NCBI GenBank assembly: GCA_026874595.1
Contig: CM049313.1
Span: 37,290,659 to 37,354,658 of the forward strand
Origin: Sipunculus nudus
Lineage: Eukaryota > Annelida > Sipuncula > Golfingiida > Sipunculidae
DNA: 64,000 nt
Reading direction: 5' to 3'
Part shown: positions 46,866 to 58,399 of the stretch, piece by piece
How the letters are laid out: each line of letters begins with the position of its first letter
Position numbering within the stretch: the stretch's first letter is position 1
Notes under the pieces: model-generated
The model's input: only the letters and a program-made list of their open reading frames with translations
What the model was told of the DNA's origin: nothing
Database searches by the model: none
Translations under genes and position numbers: made by a program

Positions 46866-49302
46866 AAAACAAGTGACCCATGGGTCATGACGCTCAGCTT
46901 CCAAGCATGACCTGTGACATCATGGACTGAGGTTCACAACTTCCAGTCAAATTTTGAAGAACCAATTTGCCAATTTGTTGAAAATTTTCTATGACAACAG
47001 AAATATATATCACCTATGTCTGGTTAAAACACAGTGAATTGATGGTCTGAGGAAAATGCATGATTGTTAAGCTATCAGGAACTATTCCAACAGCTTGCTT
47101 GAAACCTGTCAGTCTCAAAAGGAACACCACAAAGGGCAAATATAAGATCAAAATATATAGCAAAAATCAAGGAAATACATGCAAGAATTATTGAGAAACA
47201 GGTGCTTCTGTATGAAATTTTATTCAATACAAGCCAACTGTACTGCACTTTTATAAATGATGGTAATATTTATTCAGAAATATTTGACCCAATCCTTTAC
47301 AAGATTACATAAATATACATCCAACTGCATTCACTTTAACTGTTCTTGAGATAATATGATCAAAAGGAATTAAAAGATGGTTGCCTGGTGGCCATATTGG
47401 ACTTCTGACAAGTCTGAAATCAGACAACAAACATTCTCTAAATCGGACCAAACATTAAAGAAAAATTACTGAAACTGCACTGAAGAAAGAATTTCTTAGG
47501 TGGCTAACTGGCAGACATAATGGATTTCTGACAAGTATGACATTTGATATCCCACATTCTCTAATAAGAGACCAAACTTGGGGCAAATTATCCAGTAATG
47601 AATGCCCAAAATAATTCAAAAGGCATGTCCAGGCCCTCATATCAGATTTATAGATATGCAATTGTAAAAAGTGTAAGTCCAATATTTTTTATTATCACTC
47701 TGCTTTTCAATGGGGTCAGCAGGGTAGGTAAACTGCCAAACCTGAAAGAAAAGAAATGCAGAAAGCATGACTAAGAGTCTTGAAATAAAACAAAAAGCCA
47801 TCCTAAATCAAGGTACACATCCACATATTATGATAACAAACACTTGCTTTTTTATATGTGGTGATATATATTAAAATATTCAGATATCTAGGAAACTAAG
47901 TTTATTGCTAGGATTCCATAAAATAAACTGCAAAATGTTCCCATCATCTTATAAATCAGTAGCTAAACCTTAATACTATACTCTCATAGTCTTAATGCCT
48001 GGCTGAAGCATTCTGACAACAGTGTTTTTGTTATGAAGTAACGAGGTACTTATCACTGAGCCTTATCACTTAATAGGCTGATACAAAAGGGAGTCATATG
48101 TCACCAGTGTCACTCATAATTACAGCCACACAGGGAGATGTACCAGCTGGAGTGGGATGGTTATATATACAAGAAAAATAGAGATGTTCTATAAAATAAG
48201 TAATTGTGAACATCCCTGACCTATGACCTTGGCCTTTTGCCCATATATCAACTGGATTCTTTCTAAATGATGGGTAACTACTAACCACTAAAATCTGGTG
48301 TAATTACTTGGCAACCAATGGGTGAATAACTTTGACCTGCAACCTTTAAACTGCTGACCAGCTGACCCAAAAATCAATAAGTTATTTATTCAAGCAAAAA
48401 GACCCATAAATATGAAGTTTGAGTCAAACTGAGTGATGTATAGATGTGGCATATGTGAAAGACTGAAGGTTTGGGTTGAACAGTTACACTTGAAATATGC
48501 TCACAAGCATTTAGAACAATTAAATATTGTGACCTTGACCTTTGACTTTTTGACCTCAACATCAATAGGCTTCTTCCCTTATTGGTAGGTAAGCCATATA
48601 TGACAGATGGAAGGTACAGATTGAAAAGTTTGCCTGAAAATGACTCCATGCAAGAAGTGGGTGCTGTGAACTTGACTTTTGACCTCAAAATCAACAGGTC
48701 TTTTCCCCTGTTGGCAGAGAAGCGGTATCAGTGCTGGAAGGTTTGGAATGAAAAGTCTAGCTTAAAATGTGTCCACAACCTTTTCAAAGAAGTGGATCCT
48801 GTGACCCTGACCTTTGACCTTGTGACCTCAAAATCTATAGGATTCTTCTCCAAATTAGTAGGTGAGCTATATGTGAAAGATCAAAGAATTGGGATGAAAG
48901 GGTTGGCTTAAAATGCATCCACAGGCTTTTCAAAGAAGAGGCTCCTGTGACCTTGACCTTTGGCCTTTTGACCTCAAAAAATTATGGTTCTTCCCCTGTT
49001 GGTAGGTGAGCAGTATGTGAAAGATGGAAGGTTTGGGATGAAAATTTTGTCTCAAAGAGTTATTTCTGGGGGGTGCAAGCACACCCCATAACTTCGAGAA
49101 TATAGGTCGCAGTGACCTAATTTCAGGTTTGCAAGGAGATCTTTTTATAACCTCTAAGACTGCATAGGGTTCATGGCCCTAGCCCCTACGGTTAAGATTT
49201 GTGCCCTGCTAACGGCCGGACGGCCGGACGGACAGACGGAAGGACGACGGACAAAGACCCATCGCTATAGCCCAGCATGACTGAAAGTCAGCTGAGCTAA
49301 AA
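46866..49302 (+). repeat. Nested repeat family with TGACCTTTGACC modules
   Basis: The left edge CAAGTGACCCATGGGTCATG + ACGCTCAGC also occurs inverted at 1815-1850. The right edge ends in the inverted repeat GCTCAGC(ATG)ACTGAAAGTCAGCTGAGC, shared with 53945. The interior (48180-49030) holds about five diverged ~190-bp modules with GTGACCTTGACCTTTGACCT and GTGAAAGATGGAAGG words. The open frames are short and change between modules. Confidence 0.45.
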
Positions 49303-49794
49303 ACTTAAGAAAAACACAATAAAATCATTTAATTTTACATTTTATTCAAGGATGGGCTTTTGTCCAGGTTTGCACTTTTAGGGGTGGGTTTTTGTCCAGT
49401 GGGCTCTTGTCCGGTGGGCCTCTGTCAGGGTGGGCTTTTGTCAGGATGGGCTTTTGTCTGTCACCCTACTTTTGGACCCAGCTCTGGTAACAACAGGATG
49501 TCTTTGTCCAATTATGGTAGCATAATATATACATTTTAAGCGCATGGTTCAATTGATAACATATCTGGCGTTTACTTAACTTCGATTCCACTTTTTCTAG
49601 GAGTATACACCATCTGACATAACATGCTGATTCCCTTTAACCATAATGAACTGCTGTTCTGAGGCTAAGTATAATTTACATTGACAAACCTTGGTTAATA
49701 TCCTCAGTTCGTAGTTTCGTACTAGGTAATTTCCCGCTCAGTGCTGTCGTTCACTTATTAATCTGGTATTTATGACATGTAGTCATAGACTTTT

Positions 49795-50279
49795 TCTAAG
49801 ATTTCTGCAAGCATGTTGGTCAGTTGCGTATGTCTGTTTGTTTGTGTATGACGATGTTTGGGTGTTTATTTTTCCCCTCTCCACTGTCCACAGTTTTGTA
49901 GCAATCGATCTGAAACTTACACGGTTGATTGTACATAGGTGGCGGTGACTAGTGAATTAAGTGGGGGGGGGGGGGGGGGGGGGAGGAGGGGGGATATCAT
50001 ATGTTATATCCTTCCCTGATTTTACACCAGGAAATCTAAACTATCCCTATACTGTATGTAGGCATGCGGTTGTAAGCTTATTTGCAGGTATCACTTATGA
50101 TATGGGGGGTATACAGGGGGGGGGGGGCATTTCAACCTAAAATGAAAATTGTCAAGGCTGTTAGTCTTATCAAATACTGCACCCCACCGTACAAACCCAG
50201 CTGAGCGCATGGTTGGACAATGTGTTTTATACGACAGTATTCCACAGTATTCGACTTAAGCGAGTTTGACACAAGGAGG

Positions 50280-50342
<63 letters not shown>

Positions 50343-52061
50343 TATATATATCAGATTATATATATTTGATTCTTTAATTATATTACAATTAATTATTTGC
50401 ATTTCATGTCAACGGCAATGAAATGTTTCAAGAAACGGACATTAATTCTTTGTTAATAATTGTGTTGTACTTTAAAACAAGTATACATGTAATAACAGTT
50501 ATGAATATTATGCTAAATCATAGCTTTACGTTTACATCGCATATTAATAGTCGCTGTGCTCGCTGCTCTCACACTCTACAGTTTCAGAATGTATCCCCCC
50601 CCCCCAACACAGCAGCACCTTCATCCACCAATGTTGTAAACCAAAAGTTCTGGAAGTCTTTTGTTTTTGGTCAATATAGGCCAAAGGTCATCGAAAATCA
50701 TCGAAATTTTATTTTAATCATAACTTAGTCAATATAAGGCATATCGTCACAAACTCAGTTTTTTTCTCTTGGTCTTCTCGATTACCTGGTCTAGTCGATG
50801 AGTCTTGGTCTTGGGTAACTTTGTCAGTATGTCTGTCTGTTTGTCAGTTGCCCTCAATTTCCACGGTTTACTGGTTCTTGCATCTTACAATTAGCAATCT
50901 ACAGGCCACATTTTTGCAGGAATCCTCTTTCAACAGTTATATTTTTGTATTACACTAATGCCTCGAAAGTGTTTTTTTTTAATTTTCGGAAAATAGCTGC
51001 TAGGTGGCGCTGCACGCGAAAAACTTCAACATATTATATTTTGCCGTATCCCCAAAACTATGAAACACTCTAACATATCATTTTTTGACATATCTTCAAA
51101 AGTATGAACCTTACCTACATAAATCTAACTCATTTTGTTCCTCTATGCTTTTTCCAGAAGATGGATTGGCCAGCTGCCATATCTTATGTGTCAGTTTGTC
51201 AGCACGTCCGCCTATTCGTCCGTTGTTATCGCTTTCCTGTTTGTCCTTTGGCCTTTCTTCTGATGTGTAGCTATTACCATGGTTACGCATTTTTGAGGAA
51301 AATTTATGATATTTCAAAATATGGGTACGTCTCATATTTCTACATTTGTGAGTTTTAAATCTGAAGAGGTCTAGTTGTCTGCTTCAGACAGCACTGGGCT
51401 AGTTTAACTCGATTTTGTACAAATTCTCTCGATGTCTCAAACCCTTTAGCGTCAAACGAGATATTACGAGATTTCACTTTTTTTCGTTGTACAATTCTCA
51501 AGCAATCGCTCTGAAAATTATATAGCTGAAAGAAAAACAAAACTCTTTGGAGTTTTGGTTTTTAATCTTGATAGATCAAAGCTCAATGTCACCGTAAAAC
51601 ACCAAAAATATTATTTTGCTCATAACTTCGTCAAATGTTGTCCTATCTAGCCAAACTATTGCTCATTTCGTTCGTCTCTGCATTTGCCACCATGAGGTCT
51701 GATCAACTGTCATTCAGGTTGTTACAGTCTGTCAGTATGTCTGTCTGTTTGTCTGTTGTCAATTTCTCCCGCCTGCTTGTTCTTTGCTTTGACATGTCTC
51801 ATTCTGCAGTCCACATCGTTTTAGCATTCTTCTGAAATGCATTCAGTTAAAAAGAAAATCAGGAAATATGTTCTGTGTGTCTGATTGTCTGTCCGTTCCT
51901 TCGCGATTATTCAATACCAGCATAAATACACAAATGTGTTATTTTTCTTTGTGCCCACAAGAACATTGCTCATTCAAATTACTGTCTTCACTTGTCCCCC
52001 AGTCTCTCTGTCTATCTGTTAAATTTCAACTTCCGGTTAGCACTCCCCTATGGTCGTATAG
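49795..52061 (+). mobile_element. Helitron-like element E4, older copy
   Basis: The 5' portion GATTTCTGCAAGCATGTTGG + TCAGTTGCGTATGTCTGTTTG matches the start of E1/E3. The 3' end CAACTTCCGGTTAGC...TATGGTCGTATAG is a decayed form of the E1-E3 terminus. The interior has the same modules, a CTCF-like site at 50997 and an X-box-like palindrome at 51273. A long poly-G run (49963-49983) and an (AT)n run (50284-50352) lie inside. Confidence 0.45.
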
Positions 52062-52137
52062 TTTAAACGTCTAGAGATTTAGGTAAAATTTGCAAAACTA
52101 AATAATATCCTATTCTAGAATTTCAAATTTATTTCAG

Positions 52138-52290
52138 TCTAAACCATCAGACGGCGCACCAACTAGAGTTCTTCATGTTCGTGGAGAAACCATGAGGACA
52201 GTTTCGGTATTAAAGGATGAATCATTTTATCAACGTTGTACTTTTGAAATTCAGAACCACATTAAATCCAATCAAGTTCAAATTCGGTAG
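52138..52290 (+). pseudogene. Possible exon fragment, RRM/PTB-like start
   Basis: After a TTTATTTCAG acceptor a 50-codon frame opens with SKPSDGAPTRVLHVRG and stops at TAG 52288. The APxRVLHxR string resembles the first strand of RRM1 in PTB-family splicing factors, but homology fades after about 14 residues. It could be a lone pseudo-exon or chance. Confidence 0.2.
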
Positions 52291-52861
52291 CGGGGCTATG
52301 TGGTGGCTAAGAGGTACCAAAAAAGGCCTTGACCTGGGGTGAGCTCACATGGTTTTTACTCAAGCTGCCCCCCTCGTTCACCACGATATGTCGATCCCTA
52401 TCTGTCTTCTTTACATTATTAAAGCTATATAGAGCGGGTAGCGTATTGTTCCCTTGACCCTTGCAGATGATATAATCCGTCGTGCGAAATAGAAATTTAT
52501 TTTACAATTTGTCACTTGTTTTAGTATGAGCTAGTGTGTGACAAGTTCAGTCTGATAGTGCATCTATTACAATACAGAATCTACATTTTATCAGGCTTTG
52601 TCATGGTTATAGTATTACGTTTTGTAGCGTCAGTTAAGTCGTAGACGATCAATTTACTGGCATCAAACTAGTAATATATCTTAACACAATATATCTGCTG
52701 TATTATGAGATTATATGGTGTTATAAATGCATGGTTTTAAGTCATTAGCAATTTGAAATGATTCGGAAATAAAGTAAAATTCAAACGACCTACAGATAAC
52801 CTTACTGTTAGATATATTAGGTTTATTGTCATAAACTAATATTTCATAATTAATTCAGTGC

Positions 52862-52865
<4 letters not shown>

Positions 52866-52899
<34 letters not shown>
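52866..52899 (+). repeat. (AT)n microsatellite
   Basis: Pure TA repeat. Confidence 0.9.
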
Positions 52900-52905
<6 letters not shown>

Positions 52906-53061
52906 TATATAAATATATATAAATATAAAACAAATGAGTGTAAAAATCCTTTAAGAATTATCATCATGTTACTCATGCTTTCTTCTTATTGTCCCCTGCC
53001 CGGTTTATTACATGAAAATCTTTACACGTATCTTCTTATGTATATCGTGTTCTGTTGAGTA

Positions 53062-53950
53062 TTATAATCCCTATTGCTCAGAGAATATGGGTAAGAGAGA
53101 CCTAATTTCGGGTTACTGAGGAGAATTTTTAAGGATCTCCAAGGAGGTCAGGTTAGATGATCATAGGTCCAGTGTTTCCTATCTATGCCCTGTTAACGGA
53201 CGACCGCATCTTTAAAGGTTTCAAAAACAGAGAAAAAAAAAATGTTAACAATTCGAAAAAAAAACAGGTTGCGCCACCAGTATGCAGGAACTGATAGCAA
53301 CTCCATGATCAATATGGATGCAAAGAATCATGGTGATCAGTGCATTAGTTTTTCAGATACTGGAGCTTTTTGTATCAAATTTGTAATTATTCTGGGGGTA
53401 ATTCTGAGCCCCGTAGCTCAGAGGATATGGGTAACAGAGACCTTATTTCAGGTTTCCAAAGACATTTTTTCAGGGGCCTACCTGGCTGTCAAGTAAAAAG
53501 ATTCCAGGTCCGGTGGTTACGATTGTGCCCTGTTAACAGATGATCGCATCTTTAAAAGTGTCAAAATAGAGAAAAAATGCGTAAAAATTCTAAAAATCCA
53601 GGTGGTGTCACCAGTCTTCAGGAAATTATGAAACACTCCATGACCAATATGCATGAAAAGAATCATGGTGATCAATACATTAGTTGTTCAGATACTGAAG
53701 CCTTTGTATCAATTTTTTAATGATTCTGTGGGGTTCTTCTGAGCCCCATAGCTCGGAGGATATAGGTAATTGAGACCCAATTTCAGGTTTCCGAGCGGAT
53801 CTTTTTAGAACCTTTAAGGCAGCAAAGAGTTCATGATCCTCGCCCTTACGGTTACTATTTGTGCCCTGCTAACGGCAGGCCGGACGGAAGGACGACGGAC
53901 AATGATCCGTAGTTATAGCTCAGCATGACTGAAAGTCAGCTGAGCTAAAA
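53062..53950 (+). repeat. Three tandem ~330-bp units
   Basis: Units beginning near 53070, 53410 and 53740 share the phrases GCTCAGAGRATATGGGTAA, ACCTAATTTCRGGTT, GTGCCCTGYTAACGG and GAATCATGGTGATCA. The end carries GCATGACTGAAAGTCAGCTG + AGCT, the same inverted repeat as at 49302, so this is the same family as the nested repeat there. Confidence 0.7.
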
Positions 53951-55454
53951 ATAAACTCATTTATTCAGAGAGCACTTTTTGTTAATATAGATAAGAATAA
54001 AAGACGTACTCTAATATCAATGTTTTATATCTAAATGTACAGAGCCGGAATTTTATTGAACTTTAGAATTTCGCGGCAGTTTCTACCAACATTTCTTTTG
54101 GACCAATGTGACCTGTCCCAGATAATGTTCAGGCGAGTTTTGTAGTTATCAGGATTGAGAAGACGTGTTCGTGTCAAATTAAAAATCAGTTTTGTTTGAA
54201 GGAGGCGGGTATTTCATTCACTGAGCGGATATGATTATGGAGTAACGTCTGTGACCTCAGGTGGCAGGGCCAGGCCGGAGGAGCGTGCGTGGGTTGTAAT
54301 CACACACGATTCTAGCTCGATTACTGATTAGTTAACAACATATGCATACAAGGTAATGTTTGTTCAAGCATGTGTGATTATGCTTGCCTTGCTGGATAAG
54401 ACAGTGCCGAGAGTTATACAGGGAGTGTTAATCAATTTCAAACCATGATACAATTTACAATTTGGCCACATAAAATGATATTTTTCACATTTTACTTTTC
54501 CAAATCCCGAAACATTAACATAGACCGCACCTTAGACAATACCATGCATTCTTTTAATGAAACATATTTTATTAAAAAAAGAATATATCTCTTTTCACAG
54601 ACACAAAGTAAAGAAAGTAAAGCAGACATACTAGACTGAACCTTTTGTAATAAGACCACCCGTGTTATGGGACTGGCAAAATGTGGTCGTGACAGATAGG
54701 CGGTCTTTCAGATAGGTTTCGCTGTACTTATGACATACAGATTTAAGTACTTGACTAACAAATAATAAAAGCAACAGTTTGTCGGTTACGGTTCCCGTAA
54801 ACCAACGTGTGCATTCCCAGGGTATTAACAGTAAAACAACAAATTATAGCCAATCGAAAGTATTCAGGGAATTATACATCATAACTTAACTTTTAAATAC
54901 AAAACACCTGATTTCTGATACAAAAGTCTACCTCTGCTGTTGTGGAAATAACTGAAGTTACACGAAATTGTCATTAGTCTTACTTTAACTTACCCCGAAT
55001 AAGGTGAAATATTTGAAATATATCTTTTTGCTTTCCTTTTGCTGTTATCCTTGGTGGAAAAAATATATTTTCCTAGTCCCGACAGAGGAATATATTAATA
55101 CTAAACTTTGCACAGTTAACGGATGAAAAGTAAGTTATAGTTATGCACGTCATGCTGTGACTGGCATCATGATTCCGCGATTATCATGAATTGTGAAGTT
55201 AAGTCTCATCAAACGCAAAGTTAAAACTTGTCCGTGTCATATGTATCGTGCATACATGTACCGATACTGAGTGGGCGTGGGCTGTCCCTGCTACTAGGCC
55301 TCTTATATATTTTAAATGTTAGACACCACGTGACTAAACCATAACTATTGATCCCCTGCAGCTGTTCTCCTTTGTAACCTCAAATAAGAATTAAACTACA
55401 TTCATAATGGAATACAGGTGGCTACTTGACAACACTTAATGATTTCAATAGCAT
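53951..55454. other. Intergenic, no gene seen
   Basis: AT-rich, with no recognised exon or repeat family. It lies downstream of the minus-strand membrane protein gene and may include its 3' UTR. Confidence 0.5.
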
Positions 55455-55650
55455 TTAGTAGTGCCAGAAAAACATCAAGGTCATGATCATGGCGAATGTC
55501 ATGCAGAATTTATGGAGGACGTGGACGAAGAACCTGGTGGCTGAGTTCTGGTCCCTGACCACGTGAGGCGCCTCCAGGCACGTGAACAGTAGTGTGATCC
55601 AAAACGACAAGATGGCGCCACTCTCCCATCCGTGCACGCCCCACATCCCA
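55455..55650 (-). CDS. DUF1761-like gene, coding exon 2
   Basis: Acceptor CTTTTTTTTTGCAG ends at 55651. Encodes GMWGVHGWESGAILSFWITL and a last helix (FVHVLHKFCMTFAMIMTLMF). TAA at 55457-55455. Confidence 0.75.
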
Positions 55651-58399
55651 CTGCAAAAAAAAAGTATAGTTACAGACATGTATCAGTAAACAGAAGGCAG
55701 TCAAAGATCATATATATGTACCTCCACAAGGTGTCTGCTACATACGCACAGGAACTGCATGGACGCATGCGCAGAGGAACGCATGTGCGTCTAGTTCACC
55801 AACTCGATGGGTGCTTTAAAAGACAGTTCTACCCGCTAGAATAAAGGCGCTCTCGAATTCATATGATTGGCTATCGCCCTTTCGCGGTTTTAAAAATCAA
55901 ATTCCATTATCTCACGATGGTAAAGAACCATTTAATAATAACATTAGACTGGCAGAATAGCTGTAAAACATACAAACAAACCAACAAAGGCCAAAAAAAA
56001 AAAAAAAAAAAAAAATTAGTAAACGGGCGGTTGACAGGCAACTACATTTAACCGCAAAATGACAGAGACATTTGTAAAGTAAGGCCTTGAATGTCCCTGA
56101 TATGACATTACTTCAAATTTGTAGCATATAGGTGCAATTTTCACCAAAAACAGATCTGCAGATGTATACGAAATGCAAGAATTCAAGCCGAGACACTAAT
56201 GCACAACTGAGAAAAAAAGTGCATGAATGTATTCTATAAACACGGAACAGCAGGTGGCGCCACAACAAAGCTATTAAAGACAGATAAACTTGCTATTCAT
56301 TTCAGGCTGATACATCTATCCATTCTTGAGATATGAGCGATTTTCACCCTAAGCAAGCGGACGGATGGACGCCATGTGAAAACGGTTGCAGATGGCGCCA
56401 CCAGTCTTTAGTACGAGATGGAGGTATCCAAGATGCGCATTGGACATGCGCAATTTCAGGCCAATATGGCAAACCATTCCTGAGTAAAGGGCATCAAAGA
56501 GTTCTAGGAAAACGGGACGTAGGTGGCGCCACCTGTCTGGTCTACGAGAAAACTCTCGAAGATAGATGGACAAGTCAAATGTCAGACCAATACACTGGAC
56601 CACTCCTGAGATATGAGCAATTTTCACCCAAAGCAAACGCACGGATGGACGACACACGAAAACGATTGCAGATGGCGCTACCAGTCTTGAATACAAGATG
56701 GAGGTATCCAAATTCTATTGACATGCACAATTTCAGCCCAATACATTGAACCAATCACTTAGACGAACATATGTCAAACTCATTGATGGACGGCACGCGA
56801 AAATGATTGTAGGAGGCGCCACCAGTCTCGAGTAAGAGATCTATGGACATGCAGAATTTAAGCTCAGTACATTGAACCACTCCTGAGATATGAGCAGTTA
56901 TCACTTAGATACCCAGATACATACTGCTAAAAAATGCAGGTGGCGCCACCAGTCTATGTTAGTCATAACTTCGTAGGTGAGCGAATAACTATACTTGATT
57001 TCGGAAAGATCGGTGATATAAGGGTCTCAAAGGAGTTCCCCGGAAACGAATACGGCGGCGGTGGCGGAACCAGCGTTAAAAGAAAACTCTGTTTTTTTTG
57101 CGGATACAAATATAGAATGGTAGAAGTATAATACTGAGGCATATTTTTCTAATACCGTAAATATTTAATAAACAAAATCGAAACTTTGAATGATTATTTA
57201 TATATTTATAAATTTCTTGCAAATTTTAAGTGTCAGTTGGATCCCATTTCTGTTTGTTGCGGGGTTAATTTAGTGCCAACTGCCTGAATAATATTCACCC
57301 TTATGAGAATGTGCAAATAAATTTCAGGTACCATGATTTCGCATTATCTATGAAGTAATCCAAAAACATTTTTCGTTTCTACGGCAATTCTCTTGAACCC
57401 TTCAACCTCAATGCCAGGGCTTGTCAGAGTGGTTGATGTGAGATCCACCAAAAGCAAATGAAGTTTATATAATGGCACGGCTCCTAATATATACCGCCTC
57501 CTCTTTTTCTTCAGACTGAATCACCATTTGTAATTTTCCTCAATGAACTTTTTTCCCTCAATTTGGTGTGTACATTCCTCTCCTGCGGGGTGTTTGTTTA
57601 ATGCATTACGCTTTTGTTGCAGAACCAAATCTCTTGCATGGAATAAAGGTAGAGCAAATAAGGTCTTGTGTTGAACAAACGAGAGATATGACTCAGATGG
57701 GAGGGCTAAACCATACAGGACACAGAACAATGAAGTATGGTACTCAAGATTTTAACTGGAAAAAACTCAGTATTATAGCGACATCTGGCGGTAAAACTCT
57801 AAATTAATAGCTGTTCAGAACTGACGAGCTTTTTCTGTATAGATACATATTCGACATGGGCTTCAAGCATTTTTCTTACTTTGTACTTTTCTATGAATTT
57901 GTGAAATTATTAATCTTCGGGAAATTGTTGGGAAATGAATATTGATCATGAATGTAAAGGAATTGGTCCATATCCATTTTGTTTGTGGAATTCATTTTTT
58001 CCTCAACAGAAAAAATAACATGTTGCCTCAAAAATTAAAACGTTTCCTGGTTACTCACTCCAAGGTCCGACAAAACAAAACATTTAATGGGGTAGAGGTG
58101 AGCGATACCCAATACACAGAACTCCTATCCAATATGTCGAAAATAGTCTACAATAATAAGAATAACGGGTAATTGGTTAATATTACATGGTTGACCACTC
58201 AACAATATAACAGTTACCTCATTATCTGGCTGAAGATGAAAGCGAGGCCGAAGTCGGCCAAGAGGGCTGTCAGCAGGTAGCGCTCACCGCTCCGGTACTT
58301 CCTCCACGGCATGGACTCAGAAAAAAACAACAGACTGACGGCCTCCCCCGCTACCACCGCCAGCACCATGCCGATACTAAACCGCAGCTTCAGTTCCAT
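55455..58399 (-). CDS. Small four-helix membrane protein, DUF1761-like
   Basis: Two coding exons (58399-58218, 55650-55455) join in phase (AG+T = Ser61) to 125 aa. The ATG at 58399 has a good context (AAAATGG) and an in-frame TAG nine bases upstream, so the start is firm. Four hydrophobic segments lie at ~6-26, 44-60, 72-86 and 102-123, and the protein ends FFWHY. The spacing of helices, the short loop after helix 1 (SESMPWRKY) and the fourth helix ending in a Trp resemble DUF1761 proteins (~130 aa, function unknown). This is a pattern judgement, not an alignment. A 5' UTR exon is likely, because an acceptor (TTCTGTTTCCAG) lies 23 bp before the start codon. Confidence 0.7.
56156..57108 (-). 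mobile_element. TIR element copy 3 in intron of DUF1761-like gene
   Basis: The right end GTTTTTTTTGCGGATACA (to 57108) and the subterminal GGCGGCGGTGGCGGAACC match copies 1 and 2. The interior has four ~190-bp units with GGTGGCGCCACC (56256, 56521, 56939 and decayed ones at 56391, 56814). The left terminus was not found, so this copy is truncated or diverged. Confidence 0.55.
58218..58399 (-). CDS. DUF1761-like gene, coding exon 1
   Basis: Encodes MELKLRFSIGMVLAVVAGEA and the second helix. Donor GTAACT begins at 58217, phase 2. GC-rich relative to its surroundings, as expected for an exon. Confidence 0.75.

Larger units (their letters stand above)
45806..49470. mobile_element. Foldback-like element with ~145-bp terminal inverted repeats
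   Basis: 45806-45950 and 49325-49470 are inverted copies (about 90% identical by eye). Both are built from short tandem words of the type CAAAAGCCCACCCTGA, with a shared TGCAAACCTG/CAGGTTTGCA landmark and an AAAATCATT inner edge. Long inverted repeats made of tandem words are characteristic of foldback elements. The 3.4-kb core has an AT-rich left part and a nested repeat (46866-49302). No protein is encoded. Confidence 0.55.

Noticed and set aside
57568-57807. 79-codon + strand frame in the intron of the DUF1761-like gene
   Set aside because: No domain, opposite strand, and length compatible with chance.
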